NCBI GenBank assembly: GCA_023416335.1
Contig: JAEZHY010000202.1
Span: forward strand, 1-11,432
Source of the DNA: Pseudomonadota bacterium
GTDB taxonomy: Bacteria; Desulfobacterota; Syntrophobacteria; Syntrophobacterales; Syntrophobacteraceae
Direction of reading: 5' to 3'
Length of the DNA stretch: 11,432 bases
The number at the start of each line of letters is the position of its first letter. Positions within the stretch are counted from its first letter, which is position 1. A program made the position numbers and the translations under genes. Below, in pieces: positions 1 through 5,972 of the stretch. The notes below the pieces were generated by a model, which worked only from the letters and a program-made list of their open reading frames with translations, did no database searches and was not told the origin of the DNA.

Positions 1-130
1 GTTCCCGCTCCGCTCCCACCCATCCTGCGGGCTTATCTCATTGTTTTCTTTTTATTTTTTTCGTGTATTTCGTGTATTTCGTGGTTATGGGTTTTGTTTT
101 TGCATTTTGGTGCGGCTCTGCCGCCCCAAG
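1..130 (-). repeat. R1 intergenic repeat, copy at the left edge
   Basis: Read on the minus strand, this stretch starts with a GCGGC-AGA-GCCGC hairpin (112-124). It continues with an A-rich part and three 9-bp units of the form CACGAAANN (about 65-90), then AAGAAAACAATG, then GGATGGGTGG-GAGCGGAG at the window edge. The same order of blocks occurs on the plus strand at 10465-10575. This copy lies about 30 bp after the deacetylase stop, so it sits at a gene 3' end. It is cut by the window edge, so the structured half seen in the right-hand copies is not visible. The short reading frames it creates (VFRVFRG on plus, TTKYTKYTK on minus) are products of the 9-bp unit and not genes. Confidence 0.75.
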
Positions 131-155
131 ACTTTCGTGGTGGAAGTTTTTTTGG

Positions 156-1310
156 CTACTGGGCCTTATGCTCGTTTTCAGGCTCTTCCGGTTCCGGAGA
201 ATGGTGGAAGTAGGCGGCATATTCCTGAGGGACGGTAAGAATCTGCATAATATTCAACCGGCCGAAAATCTCCCTGGGGAGGAGAAAGTTTCTGAAAAAT
301 CCGTTCAGCATCTGGAGCTGCGAAGCATGGGCCAGCAATGCCCGCCGCTTTCCTTCGATTTCCTCCGCGGTGAGAGGCAGGCTCATCCAGTCCGTTTGAG
401 AAAGGGTCGGACGGGAAACCGGGCATCCTCCCACACCCGATATGGCCACCTCTTTGGCCCATTCACCTGCATGAGGATAATCCTTGAAATGAACGAGATA
501 GGTGAGGACTTGTGCCGGTGGCTGCCTGCCGTCCTGGTACATATTGTTGATCGCATCCAGGACGAAGACTCCTGCCGTGGCATGGTCCGGGTGGTAATCT
601 CTCGGGTCGGGAATAACGATCCAGTCCGGTGAATACTCGGCGATCATCCGTTCTATTTCATTGCAGAGATCGCTGCCGGAATATTTGATCCAGTGTTTGA
701 GACAGCCCTTGTACGGCCTGTCATATAGAGTGAAGGGAGATACGAACGGCCTCATGTTTGACCAGTATGATTCCCAGAGGTCATCGATTCCGGTATCCGG
801 AAAACCCAGGAAGAGGACGGACTCGGGCTGAACCCCCAGTTCGCAGGCGGCCTGGACCGATTCTTCCTGTCGCCTTTTCCCGTATGCGATAAAGTCTTTG
901 GCGGAGATGCGCGCATTCTTGGCGATCAGGCGAATTGCTTCTTTGTAGCCGTCCCCGTTCGTAAAGAAAACGATCTGGACTTTGCCTTCATTTCCGATGA
1001 CGCGCTGAATCAGGCCCGATGAAGAAATTGCCTCATCGTCGGGGTGAGGAGAAAAAACCATCACCTTGATGCCGGGCGGGACGAGGAGAGGTTTGTTGCC
1101 TATATAGGAGAACGGGTCGAAATCGGAAGCGGGAGTTGTCGAGATCCCCTTCCCGAATGCGACTGCCTCCTTTGCCGTTCTGTGCGCCACGGGGGCGAAA
1201 AGAGAAACCTTCTGAAGGTATTGATCGGTCGGACTGTCCTGTGCACCGCAAAACTCAACACCGGACAAGAGAAGGAACAGGACCAGAGCAAACGAGGTGG
1301 AAAGTCTCAC
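156..1310 (-). CDS. Secreted PIG-L/LmbE-family deacetylase
   Basis: 384 aa from a GTG start. The N-terminus is a signal peptide (residues 1 to about 23, a hydrophobic FALVLFLLLSG core and a likely cut near CGA-Q), so the enzyme should act outside the cytoplasm. The PIG-L fold follows: SPHPDDE at 87-93 and DPRDYHPDHATAG at 235-247. His89, Asp92 and His243 match the zinc ligands of the family, and Asp91 the usual catalytic base. These enzymes hydrolyse N-acetyl groups from sugars such as GlcNAc conjugates; the substrate here cannot be named. The GTG overlaps the stop of the 31-aa ORF as GTGA, which supports this start and suggests translational coupling. The frame stays open upstream, so a longer N-terminus is possible, but it would bury the signal peptide. 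It lies downstream of an ABC exporter in the same direction, compatible with a role in glycan or glycolipid export. The family call is firm; the pathway is inferred. Confidence 0.88.
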   Translation of the reverse strand: MRLSTSFALVLFLLLSGVEFCGAQDSPTDQYLQKVSLFAPVAHRTAKEAVAFGKGISTTPASDFDPFSYIGNKPLLVPPGIKVMVFSPHPDDEAISSSGLIQRVIGNEGKVQIVFFTNGDGYKEAIRLIAKNARISAKDFIAYGKRRQEESVQAACELGVQPESVLFLGFPDTGIDDLWESYWSNMRPFVSPFTLYDRPYKGCLKHWIKYSGSDLCNEIERMIAEYSPDWIVIPDPRDYHPDHATAGVFVLDAINNMYQDGRQPPAQVLTYLVHFKDYPHAGEWAKEVAISGVGGCPVSRPTLSQTDWMSLPLTAEEIEGKRRALLAHASQLQMLNGFFRNFLLPREIFGRLNIMQILTVPQEYAAYFHHSPEPEEPENEHKAQ

Positions 1311-1402
1311 AACGATCTTCTCTGCTGGTTGTGCCGCACGTAAACTTCCGCAATCGCCGAAATCAGTCCGCTCAGGATAAAGATTTCGGTCCCGAAACTC
1401 AT
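1307..1402 (-). CDS. 31-aa hydrophobic peptide ORF coupled to the deacetylase
   Basis: ATG at 1402 opens a 31-codon ORF that begins MSFGTEIFILSGLISAIAEV and ends with the basic tail RHNQQRRSL. Residues 7-22 form one plausible membrane segment, with a positive C-terminus that would stay in the cytoplasm. Its TGA overlaps the GTG of the next gene by the classic GTGA arrangement, the strongest evidence that it is translated. The Shine-Dalgarno is weak (AAAGTA just before the ATG), and the 130 bp upstream are strikingly AT-rich, as for a promoter region. I do not recognise the peptide. It could be a membrane partner of the deacetylase, or a leader ORF that only serves to load ribosomes onto the GTG start. 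The coordinates are certain as an ORF; function is unknown. Confidence 0.5.
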   Translation of the reverse strand: MSFGTEIFILSGLISAIAEVYVRHNQQRRSL

Positions 1403-1532
1403 TTACTTTAATCTATTAACATTCAAATGGGATAATTAAAGTACGATAACAAAAAATTCTATATTAATCCACTCTAATTAGGACGTATCTTTCTTAAGTT
1501 TCAGCCTTTTCCTACCGCGGGTCCCGCATCCC
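1403..1532. other. AT-rich intergenic spacer
   Basis: The stretch between the ABC exporter stop and the 31-aa ORF is far more AT-rich than its flanks from about 1405 to 1500. This suggests promoter DNA for the small ORF plus deacetylase, separate from the exporter. No pair of -35 and -10 boxes at good spacing stands out. A short GCGG-GAC-CCGC inverted repeat lies near 1518-1528 just after the exporter stop, without a following T-run, so it is not a convincing intrinsic terminator. Confidence 0.4.
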
Positions 1533-3302
1533 TCATGAGGCCTTCTTCGGTTCGTCCAGGCCGAACTGGGAGTTGTAGAGCGAAGCAAAGGCCCCGTGCG
1601 CATTGATGAGTTCTTCGAACGATCCCTGCTCGATGACCTCGCCCTTTCGCAGGACGATTATGCGGTCCGCCTTCCGCACCGTTGAGAGCCTGTGGGCAAT
1701 GATGAAAGTGGTACGCCCGGCGGTAAGCTGTTCCAGGCCTTCCATAATGAGCGCTTCCGTTTCGGCATCCACGGAGGATGTCGGTTCGTCGAGAATAAGT
1801 ATGGGTGCATTCCTCAGGATGGCGCGCGCGATTGTGATGCGCTGCCTTTCGCCCTCGGACAGAGTAGCTCCCTGTTCGCCGACGACGGTCTCGTACTTGT
1901 CTGGAAGCCGTTCTATCGATTCGTGTATCCTGGCCAGTTTGGCCGCTGCGATTACGTCTTCCAGTTTCGCGTCCGGTTTTCCGTATGCGATGTTTTCCCG
2001 TACGGTAATGGGAAATACCAGGGGCGGCTGCAGCACCATGGCTATCTGGCCGCGAAGAGACTTCAACTGATAATCCCGAATGTCCTTTCCATCGACGAGC
2101 ACCCGTCCGGCACGCGGATCGTAGAAACGCGGAATCAGGCTTACGAGAGTGGATTTGCCGACACCCGTCGGTCCGACTATCGCAATTTTCTCTCCAGGTT
2201 TCACATGCAGGTTGACGCCTTTAAGGACAGGCTGCTCCGGGACATAGTGAAAAGCGACATTCTCCCAGACCACTTCGCCTTTGGTGCCGGAAGGCGGGAA
2301 GGCCTGCGAGCCGTCTTTCAGGTCGCGTTCGACGTCCAGGATTTCGAATACCCGCTCGACGCCGACCTTCGCTCCCTGGATCAGTCCCCAGGTCTGGCAG
2401 ATCGTATTGATCGGCCCGTAAAGAGAGGCGAGATAGGTGGTGAAGATAATGATTTCACCTACGGTGATCTGACCGGACATGACGTGCCGTGCCCCGACCC
2501 AGACCACGAAAGCCGTCCCTATCGCCATTACGACATTCACAATACCGGAATAAAATGTCTGGAGCGTGTAGAGCCGCAGGCTGGCCCCGAGGCTCAGGTT
2601 GCTTGCCGCCATGAACTTGCGGTGTTCTTCTTCTTCCTTCGTGAATGCCTGGATGATGCGCATGGCGGACATGGCCCGCTGCACCACGGAGTAGACTTCG
2701 CTTTCGTGCTGGCGCGCAAGCATGGCCGCCGTGGAAATCCGCTTGCTCATGATCGAAATCGAAACGAAAAGGGCAGGGCAGACGGTGAGCGAAAGCAGAG
2801 TGAGCTGCCAGTCGATCTTTACCATGACGACAAACATTCCGATCAAAAGAGCGAGCGCCGTCGCGATGGGGAAGACGCCGTTCATCGTGAGGCTCTGTAT
2901 TGCGTAAGTGTCGGCGGTCACGCGGTACATCAGATCGCCCACCTGGCGGCGGCTGTGAAAAGCCAGCGAAAGCCGCTGAAGGTGTCCATAGATGTCACGC
3001 CGCATATCATTGACCATCTTCTGCCCGATTTTGATGGTCGTGTAGTTATTGAGAAGGGTGATGGCGCCGAGAACGACATAAACGACGACAAGGCTTGCCG
3101 TTGCCAGAAACAGGATGGTTTCCTTTGGAAAAAGGCCTTCCATTCCCCACGGCATGGGGTTGCCGCTCAGGACATTGTCGATGATGACCTTCAGAGGCCA
3201 CGGCTTCAGTAGCTCGCACCCGCTCATGACAAAAACCTGAGCCAGGGCGATCAGGAACGGAAAGCGATAGGGCCGGAGGTATTTAAATACCTTTTTGAAC
3301 AT
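1533..3302 (-). CDS. ABC exporter, fused permease and ATPase (MsbA/LmrA type)
   Basis: 589 aa, the usual length for a half-size type IV ABC exporter. Residues 1-310 are the membrane domain, with hydrophobic spans near 15-35, 60-85, 140-160, 163-183, 250-270 and 282-300. Residues about 340-575 are the ATPase: Walker A GPTGVGKST (377-385), Q-loop Gln425, signature LSEGERQR (481-488), Walker B ILILDEP (501-507) with catalytic Glu506, D-loop SSVD (509-512) and H-loop His537. The signature reads LSEGE where most exporters have LSGGQ; the key Ser and second Gly are kept. It should work as a homodimer in the inner membrane, exporting a lipid, glycolipid or other hydrophobic substrate. The deacetylase gene follows on the same strand after 130 bp. 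No outer-membrane or adaptor partner is in the window, and the substrate cannot be told. Confidence 0.9.
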   Translation of the reverse strand: MFKKVFKYLRPYRFPFLIALAQVFVMSGCELLKPWPLKVIIDNVLSGNPMPWGMEGLFPKETILFLATASLVVVYVVLGAITLLNNYTTIKIGQKMVNDMRRDIYGHLQRLSLAFHSRRQVGDLMYRVTADTYAIQSLTMNGVFPIATALALLIGMFVVMVKIDWQLTLLSLTVCPALFVSISIMSKRISTAAMLARQHESEVYSVVQRAMSAMRIIQAFTKEEEEHRKFMAASNLSLGASLRLYTLQTFYSGIVNVVMAIGTAFVVWVGARHVMSGQITVGEIIIFTTYLASLYGPINTICQTWGLIQGAKVGVERVFEILDVERDLKDGSQAFPPSGTKGEVVWENVAFHYVPEQPVLKGVNLHVKPGEKIAIVGPTGVGKSTLVSLIPRFYDPRAGRVLVDGKDIRDYQLKSLRGQIAMVLQPPLVFPITVRENIAYGKPDAKLEDVIAAAKLARIHESIERLPDKYETVVGEQGATLSEGERQRITIARAILRNAPILILDEPTSSVDAETEALIMEGLEQLTAGRTTFIIAHRLSTVRKADRIIVLRKGEVIEQGSFEELINAHGAFASLYNSQFGLDEPKKAS

Positions 3303-3303
3303 G

Positions 3304-3316
3304 GAGAGCTTCTCTC
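3304..3316 (-). promoter_or_regulatory. Ribosome-binding site inside a small hairpin before the exporter
   Basis: On the minus strand the leader reads GAGAG-AAG-CTCTC followed by one C and the exporter ATG. The best Shine-Dalgarno match (GAGAG) forms the 5' arm of a perfect 5-bp inverted repeat that ends one base before the start codon. Such a hairpin could limit ribosome access. The stem is short, so the effect may be small. Confidence 0.35.
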
Positions 3317-3512
3317 GTGTAAAAATTGAGACAAATGCCTTCCGGGCCGAACCCCGAAGGTCTTACGATTTCACGCGTATTTAATCCGGTTGAGTGAAAA
3401 GGGGAAGAGAAAACTCTCCTGCCGGCTTCGAATCGTCCATTTGCCTGCCGACTTCGATGCCCAATTCCCGATGTGCCGCCCGGGATTCGATCCGGGGTCG
3501 AATAGATGGAAA

Positions 3513-3526
3513 CGTTTTCGAAAACG
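3513..3526. repeat. 14-bp perfect palindrome, possible operator
   Basis: CGTTTTCGAAAACG reads the same on both strands. With no unpaired centre it suits a dimeric DNA-binding protein better than an RNA hairpin. It sits about 210 bp from the exporter start and 250 bp from the oxidoreductase start, so it could serve either. No regulator gene is present in the window. Confidence 0.3.
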
Positions 3527-3762
3527 GCGAGATGTACTAATCGCTTCAAAGAGCGCTAAAGGCTCTTACAGAGGTATCACGGTCGGACCTGCTTGCGCCC
3601 GACTCGTACTTGCCATTCACTGAACCGTTTAATTTACTAGCTCCAGGGCACTCTGACCGAAGAAGACGTCGGCACCCCCCTTCCTCGCTCTGTGCGAGCT
3701 TGAGAGACAGCCTGAGAATTCCTAACTTATTGATAATTAAAGATATTTAAAGTAGAGCAATG

Positions 3763-3770
3763 AAGGAGGA
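3763..3770 (+). promoter_or_regulatory. Strong Shine-Dalgarno that points to an ATC start
   Basis: AAGGAGGA is a near-perfect Shine-Dalgarno. Six bases after AGGAGG comes ATC at 3776, in frame with the oxidoreductase and just where homologues start. The nearest ATG, at 3760, overlaps the motif and is in another frame that stops after 22 codons. Confidence 0.6.
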
Positions 3771-3775
3771 GCACA

Positions 3776-4711
3776 ATCGAAGCCATCCGCATACACTCTC
3801 GTGGCGGGCCTTCTTTGTTGAGATATGAGGAGGCGCCACGACCGATTCTGCAACCTGGTGACGCTCTTGTACGTGTATATGCTTCAGGAATTACGCCGAC
3901 TGAGCTTAACTGGGACGAAACATACAAGACCTGCGACGGAGCTGATAGACTACCGAGCATACCTGGGCATGAACTCTCAGGAGTGGTGCAGGCTGTCGCT
4001 GACGATGCTGATGCAGAAGTTCGGGTCGGGGAAGCTGTGTACGGTCTCACCTCTTTTTGCAGGGATGGCACGGATGCACAATATGTTGCAGTACATGCCG
4101 CCGATCTTGCCCCAAAGCCTCAAACCCTCGACCACACGCAAACTGCTGCTGTTCCACTCTCCGCCCTGACAGCTTGGCAGGCTCTTTTCGACCACGCCGA
4201 TCTTAAACCCGACCAGCGGGTCCTGGTCCATGGTGCTGCTGGTGGAGTCGGCATTTTTGCGGTACAGCTTGCCAAATGGCGTGGTGCATACGTTATTGGA
4301 ACAGCATCTGAAAAGGATTTTGATCTTTTACGTCAACTTGGAGCAGACCAACTGATCGATTATAAGAAAATGCAATTTGAGGAGGCGACCAGCGATATCG
4401 ACGTTGTGATTGATACGATTGGCGGAGTGACACGGGAGCGTTCTTGGAGCGTAATGAGGCCAGGTGGTATTTTGATAAGTCTGGTGGGACCCGTTTCTCA
4501 AGAAAAAGCAGCCCAACATGGAGTTCGTGCAGTTTTCTTCATAGTAACACCTAGTCGGCATCAGTTGATCAAAATAGCAGAGTTGATTGATTCAGGCACC
4601 CTGCGTCCAATCATAGCTGCGACTTTTCCCTTGGATAGGGCACAAGAAGCCTTTGAAAGAGGACTGAGAGGGGGCAATCGTGGGAAACTCGTGCTGCGTA
4701 TAATTCATTAA
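3776..4711 (+). CDS. Medium-chain NAD(P)H-dependent oxidoreductase, quinone-reductase type
   Basis: 311 codons from ATC, or 298 aa from TTG at 3815. Family members typically begin with a strand like MKAIRIHxxGGPxxLRYE. Here EAIRIHSRGGPSLLRYE is encoded from 3779, upstream of the first TTG, and the frame is closed by TGA at 3761. The 13 residues before 3815 therefore almost surely belong to the protein, and ATC at 3776, behind a strong Shine-Dalgarno, is the best start; loss of an ATG by mutation is the alternative. The catalytic GroES-like half spans about 1-115, with IPGHELSG near 62-69. The Rossmann half has HGAAGGVG near 152-159 for NAD(P)H. The four-Cys structural zinc site is absent, as in zeta-crystallin/quinone reductases and related MDR proteins. 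It probably reduces a quinone or enone using NADPH in the cytoplasm. A secreted cupin follows 95 bp later on the same strand. Confidence 0.82.
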   Translation: MEAIRIHSRGGPSLLRYEEAPRPILQPGDALVRVYASGITPTELNWDETYKTCDGADRLPSIPGHELSGVVQAVADDADAEVRVGEAVYGLTSFCRDGTDAQYVAVHAADLAPKPQTLDHTQTAAVPLSALTAWQALFDHADLKPDQRVLVHGAAGGVGIFAVQLAKWRGAYVIGTASEKDFDLLRQLGADQLIDYKKMQFEEATSDIDVVIDTIGGVTRERSWSVMRPGGILISLVGPVSQEKAAQHGVRAVFFIVTPSRHQLIKIAELIDSGTLRPIIAATFPLDRAQEAFERGLRGGNRGKLVLRIIH

Positions 4712-4806
4712 ATTGCTTCTCCTGAGCTGATCAAGTGAAGTAAATGAAAGGCCAATATGCCAACCGAAGATCCTGGGGGAGCGCAACATTAGCAAGGAAT
4801 TGTAAA

Positions 4807-5223
4807 ATGAAAATCAAGCGCATTTTCTTACCCCTGCTAGCAGCGCTCGCGATGGCGCTGGCCGGCGCAGCCAACGCAGGCAGCCCTTGCGACACGGTCA
4901 AACCCAACTTCTCACATCTTATCCCGAACATACCGGGCAAGTCACTCGTTGCAGTGGAAGTGTTGTACCCACCTGGCGGCGCCTCGCTTCCGCACCGTCA
5001 TGCAAAGTCGGCTTTCATCTATGCCTATGTCGTTTCGGGCCGGATTGTGAGCAGGGTTGGGGATGGGCCGGAAGGTGTCTACAGCGCAGGCGAGAGTTTC
5101 TATGAGACGCCGGGATCGCATCACCTGGTTAGCCGCAATGCAAGCAAAACAGAGCCCGCCAAACTGCTCGCCGTATTCATCGTCGATACCGACGATATGT
5201 CTCTGACCATTCCTGATAAATAA
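4807..5223 (+). CDS. Small secreted cupin-domain protein
   Basis: 138 aa. The ATG at 4807 is chosen over the in-frame ATG at 4744 because AAGGA lies 8 bp before it (4794-4798) and the protein then opens with a clean signal peptide: MKIKR, a hydrophobic core, and an ANA-G cut near residue 22. The rest is one cupin barrel. Motif 1 is PHRHAKSAFIYAYVVSG, with the His-x-His pair and a Tyr where the usual Glu would be. Motif 2 is GESFYETPGSHHLVSRN, with the PG and His kept. The missing Glu means metal binding may differ from the standard three-His/one-Glu site. A periplasmic place is predicted. The ligand is unknown; such one-domain cupins are often annotated only by fold. It probably shares a transcript with the upstream oxidoreductase. 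Confidence 0.8.
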   Translation: MKIKRIFLPLLAALAMALAGAANAGSPCDTVKPNFSHLIPNIPGKSLVAVEVLYPPGGASLPHRHAKSAFIYAYVVSGRIVSRVGDGPEGVYSAGESFYETPGSHHLVSRNASKTEPAKLLAVFIVDTDDMSLTIPDK

Positions 5224-5330
5224 GAATCTGAAATGAGTCAAAGACAAAATTACACTCTTGCCAGGCGGAGTGAAAGCATGCGGCAGCATCTACGGCCGCG
5301 TCATGTAGCCGGCTACGGGTTCAGGGGCGT
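5224..5330. other. Spacer after the cupin with a 12-bp palindrome
   Basis: No gene is seen. A perfect palindrome, GTAGCCGGCTAC, lies at 5305-5316, without a T-run, so it is a poor terminator. It overlaps the end of the truncated reading frame described at 5313-5363. Confidence 0.4.
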
Positions 5331-5363
5331 GGTTTCAATTTGATTAAGGACGTTCATGTACAT
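5313..5363 (-). pseudogene. Truncated 5' end of an unrecognised gene, left copy
   Basis: ATG at 5363 (or 5357) follows AAGGAG at 5376-5381 and encodes MYMNVLNQIETTPLNP before a TAG. The right-hand copy has the matching start M-C-MNVHNQIET. Only about 14 codons are shared; the rest of this copy is lost, replaced by unrelated sequence at the GTAGCCGGCTAC palindrome. Too little remains to name the protein. Use it with the fragment at 10361-10464 to reconstruct the original N-terminus. Confidence 0.45.
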
Positions 5364-5484
5364 TACGCAATCGGTCTCCTTAGATTGCCGCAATTTATTC
5401 TTTCGTGGCCGTGGCCCATTGCAATCTCTTCCAAATCATTCTCCCGATTTTCCTGAAAAATGATCACCCCCTTATCCCAGGATA
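5331..5484 (-). repeat. Left copy of a 154-bp inverted repeat flanking the kinase gene
   Basis: This segment is the reverse complement of 10240-10393 with five mismatches and no gaps by direct reading (about 97% identity). Beyond the outer end the likeness continues weakly after a 4-bp difference. Read on the minus strand it goes from an end next to the kinase segment (TATCCTGGGAT), through a stretch with two TGAT(C)ATTT-like blocks and a self-complementary ATTTTC-CT-GAAAAT, to GCAATC-10 nt-GATTGC, AAGGAG and two ATG codons. It therefore contains the upstream region and start of a gene pointing away from the kinase. An insertion-sequence end is the likeliest explanation; no target duplication is visible. 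Confidence 0.9.
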
Positions 5485-5972
5485 ATTCGATCCGGGGGCA
5501 TCTGCATTTAAGAGGAAGTGCCTTCCACACTCAATGCACACGTTTCAACTCGATCCGGAAGATGTAATGATGAATATATTGGAATGAATGGACACGGTCA
5601 TCGGAATGACTCCGGCCTGAATAAATCACCCGAAATTTTCCGGGGGGTCGACAAGCGCACTTCCATCCCGGCGTTGCGGAGTTTAATGGATGACCTCTTT
5701 CGGGTTATAATAATTATAATCGGCGATGAAAGAACGTTCTGCGTGGGGGCTTTACAAGCAGGTGACTTCCCTGTGAAAATTCATCCTCACTGCTGGGGGC
5801 GGGTTGCCGGCATGTACCCCATAACGATGCAATGCCGGAAGATACATCCTGACGTGGTAATCTCTTTATGGAGGCTGGCGATATCACAGCCGGTTCTAAT
5901 TTTCATAAGGAAAGAGCTTCGTTGCGTGCAGAGCATTCCTGTAGCTACTGCCCCCCGCAGAGAGAGGCTGAC
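5485..5972. other. Upstream region of the kinase gene, possibly with a decayed mobile-element end
   Basis: No credible gene is seen. A 152-codon frame (5518-5976) has no Shine-Dalgarno, no recognisable motif, and runs into the kinase start. Around 5580-5620 GGAATGA occurs twice, 23 bp apart, with ATGGACACGGTCATC between, a layout that recalls the short internal repeats at IS21-type ends; this is only a resemblance. At 5705-5720 an AT-rich run contains two TATAAT hexamers (5706-5711 and 5715-5720), a possible -10 region for the kinase. No good -35 box is seen at the right spacing. Confidence 0.35.

Larger units (their letters stand above)
3303..3762. other. Non-coding stretch between divergent genes, with several inverted repeats
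   Basis: This is the shared upstream region of the minus-strand exporter and the plus-strand oxidoreductase. No reading frame in it looks like a protein. It holds a hairpin around 3338-3360 (CCTTC and GAAGG arms) in the exporter leader, a hairpin at 3479-3496 (CCCGG and CCGGG arms), a 14-bp perfect palindrome at 3513-3526, a hairpin at 3549-3567 (AAGAGC and GCTCTT arms, 7-nt loop) and one at 3684-3698 (CTCGC and GCGAG arms). None has a T-run after it. From about 3720 to 3760 the sequence becomes AT-rich. TTGAGA at 3700-3705 with TAACTT 17 bp later is a weak candidate promoter for the plus-strand genes. Confidence 0.45.

Noticed and set aside
1692..3212. 506-codon open frame on the plus strand, antisense to the ABC exporter
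   Set aside because: It lies within the exporter gene on the opposite strand, has no recognisable motif, and is rich in His, Arg and Asp as expected of a mirror frame.
3479..3500. tRNA T-arm-like sequence (GGGATTCGATCC)
   Set aside because: No acceptor, D or anticodon arm can be placed around it in the proper spacing; it is a simple hairpin.
1430..3742. GATAATTAAAG present at about 1430-1440 and 3731-3741
   Set aside because: An 11-bp AT-rich match in two AT-rich promoter-like stretches is within chance and has no flanking similarity.
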